A DNA stretch of 64,000 nt. It comes from Mycoplasma enhydrae (lineage in GTDB: Bacteria; Bacillota_I; Bacilli_A; Mycoplasmatales; Metamycoplasmataceae). The position numbers and the translations under genes were made by a program. The stretch spans positions 1-64,000 of the forward strand of contig NZ_JAFIRD010000003.1 of the NCBI RefSeq assembly GCF_017116825.1, read 5' to 3'. Under the pieces are notes generated by a model, which was not told the DNA's origin, did not search any database, and worked only from the letters and a program-made list of their open reading frames with translations. Shown here piece after piece: positions 54,721-63,625 of the stretch; within the stretch, counting starts at the first letter, position 1; the number at the start of each line of letters is the position of its first letter.

Positions 54721-55680
54721 TTAGAAACTTTTTTTATCTTCAAGACCATTTAAATAATTTAAACCTGCTTCAGTTATTTTTCTTCCTCTAGGACTTTTTT
54801 CGATAAATTTTTTTACTAACAAAGAGGGTTCTAATTCATTAACAATTGTCATTCTATCATCTTTAATTATTGAACTTAAAGCGTCTAATGAAGCACTTTT
54901 TTTATTAAAAACTTTTTTTAAAGCATTTAAATACTCAATTTGAGGAACATTTAGACCTCCCGGATAAACTTCAAGATAATTAAATGTTTGATTAACAATA
55001 TTTTCATTAATTTCAACAGCATTATTAAAAATCGCAAAATCATGCACTCTTTTTAATAAATTATTAGCTATTCTAGGTGTAAATCTGCAATTTTTAGCTA
55101 TTAGACATATTGCTTCTGAATTGATAGCAATATCATTTCTTTTTGCTGAATTTTTAATAATTGTTTTAATATCATCAATTGTATATGATTGTAGTTTACC
55201 AATATAACCAAATCTATCCTTTAGTGGATTTGAAATTAAATTATATTTAGTGGTCGCTCCTATTAATGAAAACCTTTTTAAATTCAGGCGCATTATTTTA
55301 GTATCACCTTCAACACCAATTGGTAAATCAATTACATAATCTTCGATTGCTGAATACAACAATTCTTCAACGTTTTTGTTAATGCCATGAATTTCATCAA
55401 TAAATAAAATGTCATTTTCTTGTAATGATGAAAATATTGTTAGTATATCGCTTCTTTTTTGAATTAATGGCCCTTGTACATAAACAATTTTAGCTTTGGT
55501 TTCATTAGCAATTATTTGAGCTAAAGTCGTTTTGCCCAATCCTGGAGGTCCATAAAACAAAATATGATCAATTGCTTTGTTTTGAACCATTGAAGAATTT
55601 ATCATTATTTTTAAAGTTGATGTAATTTTATTTTGACCAATAAAATCTTCAAAGCTCTTAACTCTATACTCTTGCTTCAT
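54721..55680 (-). CDS. ruvB: Holliday junction branch migration helicase RuvB
   Basis: 319 residues. AAA+ ATPase: Walker A GPPGLGKTTLA (44-54), Walker B FIDEIHGIN, sensor 1 LIGATTKYNLIS and the arginine-finger region PLKDRFGYIGKLQ, then the winged-helix C-terminus ending SPRGRKITEAGLNYL. With RuvA it drives branch migration of recombination intermediates. The start overlaps ruvA by 17 nt. No ruvC is seen here. Confidence 0.96.
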   Translation of the reverse strand: MKQEYRVKSFEDFIGQNKITSTLKIMINSSMVQNKAIDHILFYGPPGLGKTTLAQIIANETKAKIVYVQGPLIQKRSDILTIFSSLQENDILFIDEIHGINKNVEELLYSAIEDYVIDLPIGVEGDTKIMRLNLKRFSLIGATTKYNLISNPLKDRFGYIGKLQSYTIDDIKTIIKNSAKRNDIAINSEAICLIAKNCRFTPRIANNLLKRVHDFAIFNNAVEINENIVNQTFNYLEVYPGGLNVPQIEYLNALKKVFNKKSASLDALSSIIKDDRMTIVNELEPSLLVKKFIEKSPRGRKITEAGLNYLNGLEDKKSF

Positions 55681-56275
55681 TTTGTTTTTGGCTAATAATT
55701 TTTATAGCATTTTCAACTGATTCTTCAATGTCAGAACTTAATTCCATATTATCTAAAGCCAATTTAATTTGACTACTCTTAAAACCTAACATTTTCATTG
55801 TCTCTTCAAATTCTTTTAAATGAGAATTTTGCTTAGTTTTATTGTTAAATTTAGCCAAATCTTCTTCTGGCATTTTAGCAATAAATTTGATGTATTTATC
55901 TTTAAAAGTTAAGATGATTGCATTAGCAATTCGATTAGAAACATATGATATTTGAGTTAATGCTTCTCTATTCTCATTAGCAACATAATGAATAACATTT
56001 TCTCAACCTACATTTAATATTGAAATAGCTGTTTTAGGTCCTAAACCTTGTAAACTAATTAAATCTTCAAAAACCACCATTTCTTTAAAACTCTCAAAGC
56101 CATATGTAACTTTTGAATATTCATTAACTATTTGAGAAATAAATATTTTTTTATTTTCTCCACTCTTAAATCTTTCAATTTTGGGTGTATAAATTAATTC
56201 TCCTGTTCCATTGTGATCTAAAATAAGGTAATTTGTATTAACGTGTACGATTTTTCCATATAAATAAATTGTCAT
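55664..56275 (-). CDS. ruvA: Holliday junction DNA helicase subunit RuvA
   Basis: 203 residues starting [19 protein letters not shown], the RuvA OB-fold N-terminus, then helix-hairpin-helix segments ([20 protein letters not shown], typically LxxVxGIGPKxA) and the flexible C-terminal domain III that contacts RuvB. The ATG at 56275 is preceded by GGAGGAAGAG; an in-frame TTG at 56290 lies within that ribosome binding site and is less likely. Operon ruvA-ruvB. Confidence 0.93.
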
Positions 56276-56371
56276 TTTCTCTTCCTCCAAAATTAACTAT
56301 AAGACAACAAAAAATATCGTGATTAAGAAAATGAAAAACTGATGAAATTATTGAGAAAAAATAAAAATTGG

Positions 56372-56384
56372 TAAAATTAAAATA
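56372..56384 (+). promoter_or_regulatory. -10 box 6 nt before the ppa ATG (leaderless)
   Basis: TG-G-TAAAAT (hexamer 56372-56377), then TAAAAT and the ATG at 56384; no Shine-Dalgarno. Confidence 0.5.
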
Positions 56385-56932
56385 TGAAAAATATATTAGT
56401 AAACATTGAAATTCCTATGAATTCTAGTATTAAATATGAATATGATAGAAAAACAGGAAAAATTAAAGTAGATAGAATATTAAGAGGGGGTTTTAAATAC
56501 CCTGCTAACTATGGATATTTATCAGAAGCATTAGATTGAGATGGTGATGAATTAGACGTCTTGGTTTATTCACCTGAACAATTTATGCCTGGAACATTAG
56601 TAGAAGCGAGAATAATAGGTGCAATGAAAATGATTGATTCTGGAGAAACTGATACCAAATTAATTGCTGTTCATGCTGATGATTATTGTTTAGAACATAT
56701 TAAAAGTCTTGATGATATTGACAAAATGTGATTAAAATCAATTGAAATATTCTTTAAAAATTATAAGTTCTTTAAAGGCCCTAATATTACTGATGTTACA
56801 GGATTTGAAGGTATCGAGTGAGCCCTTAAAGAATACAATGAATGTGTTGAACTCATGAATAAATATGGTTCATTAGACAAAGAAGAATTTATTAAAAAAA
56901 TGAAAAAATTGCACCCAGATAAATATCTATAG
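56384..56932 (+). CDS. ppa: Inorganic pyrophosphatase (family I)
   Basis: 182 residues. Metal-binding signature [10 protein letters not shown] (about 60-69), with preceding [17 protein letters not shown] and a later LIAVHADDY and WFKxYK-like [11 protein letters not shown]. It hydrolyses PPi from nucleotide and tRNA charging reactions. Single-gene unit divergent from ruvAB; a terminator hairpin follows. Confidence 0.95.
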
Positions 56933-56941
56933 ATAATAGTG

Positions 56942-56965
56942 GCCTTTTTTAAGGCTGCTTTTTTT
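56942..56965 (+). terminator. Terminator after ppa
   Basis: GCCTT, loop TTTT, AAGGC then TGC and a long T run. Short stem but well placed. Confidence 0.6.
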
Positions 56966-57001
56966 AGCAATTTTTTAATTTTAATGAAACAATAACTAAT
57001 T

Positions 57002-57023
57002 GTTTATATATTAATATATAAAC
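57002..57023. repeat. 22-bp perfect palindrome upstream of the HTH gene
   Basis: GTTTATATATT followed directly by AATATATAAAC, no spacer. It lies about 70 bp before the HTH gene ATG, in the expected promoter region. It shares its TTTATATA/TATATAAA ends with palindromes at 57608-57621 and 63228-63241. Confidence 0.7.
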
Positions 57024-57091
57024 TACTTTCAAAGTCTCATAAAATCTTTTTTGTCTAGAAATATTCATAAAATGAAAAAGAGGAAAAAAAT

Positions 57092-57493
57092 ATGGCTAGT
57101 AGAAAGTATAAAGAATTAATATCTCTAAGACCTTTTGTTAGCTCGGTCTTACAAGGATGTCTTGGTAATAGACCTAAAAACTTAACGGATCAGCAAATTA
57201 AAGCTAAAGACTTAAGAAATAACAACAGTGAATTAGAAAAAGAATTTTCAATAAAAATGTCAAACTTTAAAGACCTAAAAAAGCAAAAAGAGATTATTGA
57301 TAAAAACTATAAAACACTATTATTAAATGCAATCAACAATTTACAATCTATCGATAAATCAATTTTATTAACTATTATATTTAAAAGAAATTTAAGTAAT
57401 ATTTCTTGAAAAACTTTTAATATTTCAAAATCAACTTTTTATAGAAAAATTAAATTCATTGAAAAAATCCTCAAGTGGTGTTTTTTTGAATAA
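57092..57493 (+). CDS. Small protein with C-terminal helix-turn-helix (sigma-region-4-like), MG284/MPN403-like
   Basis: 133 residues; the ATG follows AGAGGAAA. The N-terminal ~75 residues are basic and helical. The C-terminal ~55 residues (LLLNAINNLQSIDKSILLTIIFKRNLSNISWKTFNISKSTFYRKIKFIEKIL; middle part) read like a sigma-region-4 or RinA/ArpU-type HTH, with the recognition helix near SKSTFYRKI. The Trp is TGA. It resembles the small mycoplasma family often named after MG284; that naming is from memory. A similar gene occurs at 63314. The large unknown gene follows after 214 bp. A role in transcription is inferred. Confidence 0.65.
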
Positions 57494-57607
57494 ATAACAT
57501 CTAAAACTGAATTAAATAATCAAATATTTACATTGTCATGTAAATAGTTTTGATTTTGTTTTACAAATAAAAATGTCTTATTAATTAATGGGACTTTAAA
57601 TTATTTT

Positions 57608-57621
57608 ATTTATATATAAAT
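57608..57621. repeat. 14-bp perfect palindrome ATTTATATATAAAT
   Basis: ATTTATATATAAAT, identical to the copy at 63228-63241. It lies about 87 bp upstream of the unknown gene at 57708. Confidence 0.65.
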
Positions 57622-57707
57622 AACGATTTTTTTAGTGCTTTAAAAACATATTTTAATCCTCTTTCTGGTGTACTTTTATTAGGTCATAAAGACTGTTAGG
57701 AGGTAAA

Positions 57708-58811
57708 ATGTTTTTATACAATGATATTCAACAAGTTTCAAAAATTGATAATAAAAAATTTGAAACATATAAGGAAGATGTAGCAATTAAAATTGAGCCT
57801 ATATATTTTAGGCGTAAAATAGTTGACAATAGTAAACTTGGTTCTTCAAGTGTGGATATAAACATTTTAAGAGAACTGCAAAGCAATAGGTGAGTTTTTC
57901 ATGTAAGAATGCCTAAGCATCTTTATCACTTACCAAAAACAAAAAGGGTTTTATTGAATGATAAAAAAATTAAAGTTGAAAAATTAGAAGATGATGGTGG
58001 ACTTACTAGATTTCAATTTGATAAATATGAAAATGGAACAAATATTGATTTTAGTGATTTAAAAAGTTTAGAATTTCAATTTTATAGTCATTGGCAAAGA
58101 GAAAGAATTTGACATTTCGCATTTAAAATATTATTTGATATTAAGACAGAAAAGAAAAATTTTACATATTTAAATGTAAGAGATAAAAATATAGGTTTGA
58201 ATTTTATGGAATCTATTAATTTAAATGTTAGAAGATCTTCGGTTTCCACTTCAAATCCTTTAAGAAATAATACAGCTTATATTAACAGATTAAATTATCG
58301 TCTAAAATTTAATACTTTAAAACAAAATGAACCATTACATAAGGTATTTGAACAAGAAATTGAATTAAGTAGTCCAAATAAATACTTCAAGCCAGATAGA
58401 CGTTATTTTTTTGAATTTGCAGATACACTAAACATTAAAGATTCATTAAGTACTAAACAGTATAAACTTTATAGTTCATTTACTAGAATTAATAAATATA
58501 AACAAAAGATTGAATATTACATTAATAACCCTATTATTTGAAATAAAGAAAAGAAAGAGTTTATAACAGCAAATAATTCTGATATGTATGGTTATCATCT
58601 ACCATTAGTACATGAAGGTGCATTCAAAATGGATTTCTTAGTTAAACAAAATTTAATTGATGATTTTAAATACATAGAATATCAAGATTCTTTTACTAAA
58701 AGATTATTTAATTCTAGAGATGCTTTAATTAAGTTACATGTCAATAATATAAATTTAACTACCGAACAAGAAGATTTATATTATGACGACTGAAAAGTAA
58801 AAAACTTATAA
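57708..58811 (+). CDS. Protein of unknown function, partner of the HTH gene
   Basis: 367 residues; the ATG follows a strong AGGAGG site. No signal peptide, transmembrane helix or known motif is seen. The sequence is rich in Lys, Asn, Phe and Tyr, with alternating short strands (VAIKIEPIYFRRKIV, WVFHVRMPKHLYHL, LEFQFYSHWQRERIWHFAFKILF) suggesting a cytosolic beta-rich fold, and an aromatic C-terminal part. Three Trp are TGA. It is separated by 214 bp from the HTH gene and converges on nadE. No family recognised. Confidence 0.75.
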
Positions 58812-58812
58812 A

Positions 58813-58852
58813 AAATGCCCTATTTTGCATAACAAATAGTGCTATTTTTTAG
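58813..58852. terminator. Possible imperfect hairpin between convergent genes
   Basis: GCCCTATT and AATAGTGC pair with one mismatch around a loop of about 11 nt, with A and T runs outside. It may terminate both the unknown gene and nadE (whose stop is at 58842). Confidence 0.4.
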
Positions 58853-59597
58853 GTCCTTTTGGAATTGAATTTCTTTTGTGTGCAGTTTTTAGATGTATAT
58901 TCCTAATTTTTAAAGCTTTTTGTTTTGAAACTAGTGTCTCATTTGTGAGATATTTTTCAAATTCTTCATAACTAAAACCTAATTCTTCTTCATCTGATTT
59001 AGTGTTAACTAAATTAGCACTAGGTTGTTTTTTGATTATTTCACCTGGAACACTTAACAAATGAGCCATTTTGTAAATATCACTCTTTAATAAATTAGCA
59101 AAAGGCAATAAATCGCAGCCTCCATCACCTCATTTTGTAAAATAACCCAAATAGTATTCATCATAATTATCAGTTCCTAAAACCAAAGAGTTATTTTCTT
59201 GTGCTTTGGCATACAAAACACTCATAAATAATCTAGATTTTAAGTTCGCTTTAACATAATCATTTTTTACTTCTATTTTCTTTGAGAGTAATTCAAATTC
59301 TTCTTTTAAATTAATAAATTGAATGTCCTTAACTATGTTATTTAATTCAAAAACATGTTTCCTTGTTTCATTATCAACATCAGTTTCTAAATAGTATAAA
59401 AATGCTTTCGAACCCAATATTCTTTTAGCAATGATAGAAAGTGCAGCGCTATCTACACCACCTGAAACGCCTATAACAACACCAATGCTATTTGCTTCTT
59501 TTAGTTTTTTGATTATTCACTTTTGAATTTTTACAATTAATTTATTGTAAAAAGATTTTTCTTCATCATTTAGTTTTATATTTGACCACTTATGCAT
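58842..59597 (-). CDS. nadE: NH3-dependent NAD synthetase
   Basis: 251 residues. PP-loop SGGVDSAALS (about 44-53) and the later NLKSRLFMSVLYAKAQENNSLVLGTDNYDEYYLGYFTKWGDGGCDLLPFANLLKSDIYKMAHLL with the GTDN and GGxDL-type motifs. Ends SIPKGPKK. No glutaminase domain, so ammonia is the nitrogen source. It makes NAD from deamido-NAD, the last salvage step. The ATG at 59597 has a TATAAA about 9 nt upstream and no Shine-Dalgarno. Confidence 0.94.
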
Positions 59598-59699
59598 ACT
59601 TATAATTTTATATTTTTATTAAATGAATAAATAATATTTATTTTATTTATAATTTTTTATAATTTAAAAATTAAAAACTTTAAAGAGAGGAATTACAAC

Positions 59700-60257
59700 A
59701 TGATTAATGTAAATGATTTAAAATCTGGTGTTACTTTTAAACTAGAGGGTAATATTTATGTGGTTTTAGAAGCACAACATTCTAAACAAGGAAGAGGACA
59801 AGCTAACGTTAAAGTTAAAGCTAAAGATTTAAGAACAGGTTCAACTACTATTAAATCTTTTACTGGTGGAGATAAAGTTGAAAAAGCAATGATTGATAAA
59901 ATAGCTATGGACTATTTATATAATTCAGGAGAGGCTATTGTTTTAATGGACCAGGAAACTTTTGAACAAACTGAAGTTCCTTTGGCAAGTATTGAATGAG
60001 AACTTAACTTTTTAAAAGAAGGTATGAAAGTTGTTGTTAGAAAATATGAAGCAGAAGTGTTAGATATCGAATTACCTGCTAATGTTTCATTATTGGTTAC
60101 AGAAGCTCCAGATGCAGTTAGGGGTAACACAGCTCAAGCAGCCCAAAAGAAAGTCACTGTAGAAACAGGATATGTACTAGAAACACCTTTATTTATTAAA
60201 GAAGGTGAAATGATTTCAATATCAACAGAAACAGGAAAATACGTAGGAAGAGCTTAA
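59700..60257 (+). CDS. efp: Elongation factor P
   Basis: 185 residues, normal for EF-P, three beta domains. The domain I loop that reaches the peptidyl-transferase centre reads AQHSKQGRGQANVKVK, with Arg32 at the tip where many EF-Ps carry a modified Lys or Arg. Middle IEWELNFLKEGMKVVVRKYEAEVLDIELP and the C-terminal [33 protein letters not shown]. It relieves stalling at polyproline. The ATG follows AGAGG; it heads an operon with the next two genes. No EarP- or EpmA-like modifier is in the window. Confidence 0.95.
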
Positions 60258-60258
60258 T

Positions 60259-60570
60259 ATGAGTGATTGTATATTAGTTAATACAAAAATGAATTTTGAC
60301 TTTAAGGTTGAAATTAAAACAATTAAAAAAACAATTGAGCAAGTGTTTGAAAGTAGAAATAATATTATATTAACATCTGCTCCTCAAATTGTTGTTAATG
60401 CTTCAAAAAATAATGTTGAAATTTTTATAAATTACAAATTAAAAAAAGATAATGTTCTTTCGTTTCAAACAAAACAATTAATATTTATGATTGAACAAAG
60501 AATATATTCGCTAATTAATGTTAAACCAACAAACATTAACTTAGTTTTTGAAGGTGTTCAAAATGTTTAG
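60259..60570 (+). CDS. Small conserved mycoplasma-type protein between efp and the transketolase-like gene
   Basis: 103 residues, starting one base after the efp stop. Pattern suggests alternating beta strands and helices (TIEQVFESRNNIILTSAPQIVVNASKNNVEIFINYKLKK, LIFMIEQRIYSLINVKPTNINLVFEGVQ), reminiscent of the small Asp23/Gls24-type fold, but no motif is diagnostic. Overlaps the following gene by 8 nt. Function unknown. Confidence 0.75.
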   Translation: MSDCILVNTKMNFDFKVEIKTIKKTIEQVFESRNNIILTSAPQIVVNASKNNVEIFINYKLKKDNVLSFQTKQLIFMIEQRIYSLINVKPTNINLVFEGVQNV

Positions 60571-62407
60571 AACTAAAAAAATAAATGAAATAGCAATAGA
60601 CAATATTAAAATTAATGCCCTGGCTCAAATTGCTAATGCAAAAGTTGGAAATATTCCTATTAATATAAGTGCTGCCAAGATTTTTCATACTTTATTTGCA
60701 TTTCATTACAAATTTGATTTTGAAAATCCTCAATGAATAAATAGAGATAGATTTGTTTTAAGTGATGCAAATGCTATTCCTACATATTATTCAGTTTTAT
60801 ATTTATTGGGTCTAATTACCAAAGAAGAATTACAAAATATAAATAAACCTTCTTGTAAATTAGCTCATCACTTAAAAAAGAATAATGCTTTGGGAATCGA
60901 AGTTTCTTCAGGTTGTGCGGGTCAAGGTATTGCTGAAGCAGTAGGTTTTGCAATTGCAGAAGCTAATTTATCAGCTAGTTTTAAAGAAATATCTCATTAT
61001 ACATATGTATTTGTATCAAGTAAGGATTTAGAAACAGGCTTAGCTTATGAAGCGCTTGAATTAGCTGGTAATCTTAATTTAAATAAACTAATTGTTTTAT
61101 ATGATTCAAACTCATTATTAAGTGATTCGGAAGAAAACAAAAAAAGTAATGTTGATATTAGAAAAAAATATGAAGCATTAGGTTTTAAATTTCATCGAAT
61201 TAAAGGAGCTAATTATAAATCAATTTCAAGCGCTATTGGTGATGCTAAAAAATCTAAGAAACCTAATTTTATTGAAATTAAAACAACTTTGGGAGAACTG
61301 AATTTAAATATTCTTGAAAACTTCTCAGTTAAAAACAAAATTTTAAGTTTTGAAGAAATTGATGAATTTAAAGAAACATTAAACTTTAAGAAAAATGATT
61401 TTTTTGATGTTTATTCAGAAGTTGTTTCTTCGTATGCTAAAGTTAAAAAAAGAAATAACAATATTTTTAAAAAATGAACTCCCTCAGATCAGTTACTTAA
61501 TTTTTTAAATGAAGAGCTTAAAGAAAATATAAATGACAATTTTCTTTCAAGTGGTTGTGACATCGATACAAACTTGTTTACAATAATGAATAATATCTTT
61601 GATAAGTATAAAAATACATTTGCCTTATCTTCAACTCTAAAAACTCTTTTTAAAATAAAATCTTCAAATGGTGTTTTTGCTAATAATAATCAAGAAGGAA
61701 GAAGTTTATTATATGGACCTAAAAGAATGGCAGCAGCTTTAATTGCAAACGCAATTAGGTTGCATTCTAATTTCAAGCCATTTATTATAAATAACCTTCT
61801 TCAAGCTGATTTATTTATTAGTGGAATTAGAAAAGCTGTTGATGACAATCTAAAAATTTTATATTTACTAGATAATGATATAAATAGTGCTAAGAGTTCA
61901 AAAGTTTCATATCAACCTGAAGAACAAATTAGTATTCTAAATTCAATCGAAAGACTAACAATATTATATCCATCTAATTTATATGAACTATTAGGTGCCA
62001 TTGAATATTATTTAAATAAAGCCAGCGGGCCAGTCGTGATTATTAGTAATTTTGCAAGTAGTTGAATTTGTGAAAACACTTCAAAACAAAGCTTTATTTC
62101 AGGTGCATATTATGTACTAAAAAATAATTCAGAATTTACATTATTAGCTAAGGGTTCAGATATGAAATTAGCTCATAAAATTGCTGAAAAAAATAATCTA
62201 AATTTAATTTCTATTTCTAATGAAGAAAATTTAGATAAACTTTCATATAATAAAAAATTCGCCATTACTTTTAGCAAAGATATTGGCGAAGGTTGAATGA
62301 AATACGCTAGATTTAATTTAAATATTAATAATTCAAATAACAAATTAAAATCTGATTTTAATTTAGTTGATAAAACTATTAAAAGTATAATAAGCAAAAA
62401 AAATTAG
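60563..62407 (+). CDS. Transketolase-like protein with lost cofactor and catalytic residues
   Basis: 614 residues with transketolase order: NISAAKIFHTLF...WINRDRFVLSDANAIPTYYSVLYLLGL, CAGQGIAEAVGFAIAEANL (GPLGQG-like), LAYEALELAGNLNLNKLIVLYDSN, then a PYR domain around GPKRMAAALIANAIRLHSNFKPFI and a C-terminal domain. Key residues differ: the SGHPG His site reads VGNIP (residues 28-32), the GDG of the thiamine-diphosphate motif reads SSK (152-154), and the catalytic Glu of GxREF reads Arg388 in GPKRM. Catalysis is therefore unlikely as written. Last gene of the efp unit; the stop overlaps the convergent pseudouridine synthase gene by 4 nt. Confidence 0.75.
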
Positions 62408-62424
62408 GGTTGCCTAATTTTTTT
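62396..62424. terminator. Bidirectional terminator spanning two overlapping stop codons
   Basis: AAAAAATTAGG (62398-62408), loop GTTG, CCTAATTTTTT (62413-62423). The stop codons of the transketolase-like gene (62405-62407) and of the pseudouridine synthase (62404-62406) lie in the left arm. Confidence 0.8.
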
Positions 62425-63123
62425 AGTCTCTTTTTTAAACTGTTCTATTTCACTAGATTTAATTTCTCTAAATTCGCCAATTTTAAGGTTTGTATCATCT
62501 AAAATACCATATCTTTTACGATGTAATTTTTTTACATAATTATTTACCAATAAAAATAGATTTTTAACATGATGATTTCTACCTTCATTTAATTTAATTG
62601 AATAAACTAAATCCTTGATTTTTGTAACTTTCTGTTTTGAAAAAACACCATTTAGTTTTACAAAATTTGAATTTAAATAATTTAATTCTTTGTCAGATAA
62701 GGGCTTTTCAAGCGTAACAATGTATTCACGTTCAATTTCTGAAGAAGGATGAGCTAATATATTAGCAAAATCACCATCATTAGTTATTATTATAACTCCT
62801 GTTGTATTGTAATCTAGGCGTCCTATAGAATAGCAATATTTATTTATATTAATTCATTCATAAATTGTTTTTCTGCCTTGAGGATCTTTAAGTGTGCAAA
62901 TAGTGTTTTGTGGTTTATTAAGCAAAATATAAAATTTCGAAGTTTTATTACTGATTACTTTATTATCAATTCTAATTTCATCATCTAAGCTAACTCTTTG
63001 GCCTATAGAAGCTAGAGCACCATTAACTAACACTCTCGATTCTATAATAAGTTTTTCAGCCTCTCTTCTTGAACAATAACCATAATCTGAAATTATTTTT
63101 TGAACTTTTAGTTTTTCTTCCAT
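62404..63123 (-). CDS. rluB: RluB/RsuA-family 23S/16S rRNA pseudouridine synthase
   Basis: 239 residues. N-terminal S4 RNA-binding domain (VQKIISDYGYCSRREAEKLIIESRVLVNGALASIGQRV), then the catalytic domain with Asp in SIGRLDYNTTGVIIITNDGDFANILAHPSSEIEREYIVTL, and KLNEGRNHHVKNLFLLV (RNHQVRR-like). Family assignment is firm; RluB or RluE/F versus RsuA is not resolved. Convergent with the transketolase-like gene. Confidence 0.85.
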
Positions 63124-63227
63124 AATTCTAAATTCCTAATAATTAAATTTTATAGATAATTTAGCGTTTTTTAGTTTTATTTTATACAAAAAAAATGCTA
63201 CTGCGCTAAAACTTTTAAAAAACTAAT

Positions 63228-63241
63228 ATTTATATATAAAT
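63228..63241. repeat. 14-bp perfect palindrome ATTTATATATAAAT
   Basis: Same sequence as at 57608-57621, about 72 bp upstream of the second HTH gene ATG, in the promoter region. Confidence 0.7.
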
Positions 63242-63313
63242 ATTGTCCTCAAATTAGTACCATTAAAATTCATTTCTCTTATTTTTTATATTAAATAAGA
63301 ATTGGGAGGAAAA

Positions 63314-63625
63314 ATGAATGAACAAAAAATAATGATTTTAAAAAACATGTGCTTGCAAAGAAAAAAAGATTTTATTGCTAAATACTGTTTAATTGATAGA
63401 CTTAAGAACTCTAAATTTTTATTTAAGGAAAACAATAAACATAAATCAAAATTAGATTACTTTATTGATTCTCTTGATGAGGATTATAGAAAAATTTTTT
63501 ATGAAAACTTTATTCACAAAGAACCTAACCCATATTGATATCTAGATAATTGATCTAAAAATTCATATTACAAGAAACTAAATTATTTAGTTAACCTATT
63601 TATTGATTATGTACATTTCACTTAA
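63314..63625 (+). CDS. Second small HTH protein, similar in plan to the gene at 57092
   Basis: 103 residues; the ATG follows GGGAGGA. Basic N-terminus (MNEQKIMILKNMCLQRKKDF) and a C-terminal HTH-like half: KLDYFIDSLDEDYRKIFYENFIHKEPNPYW, then NWSKNSYYKKLNYLVNLFID, with the S-K-x-S-Y-Y-K-K recognition-helix pattern parallel to SKSTFYRKI in the gene at 57092. Two Trp are TGA. It overlaps the next gene by 17 nt. A transcription-factor role is inferred. Confidence 0.65.

Noticed and set aside
57092-58811. Prophage remnant or integrative element around the HTH genes
   Set aside because: No integrase, portal, capsid, conjugation genes or attachment repeats are visible; neighbours are housekeeping genes.
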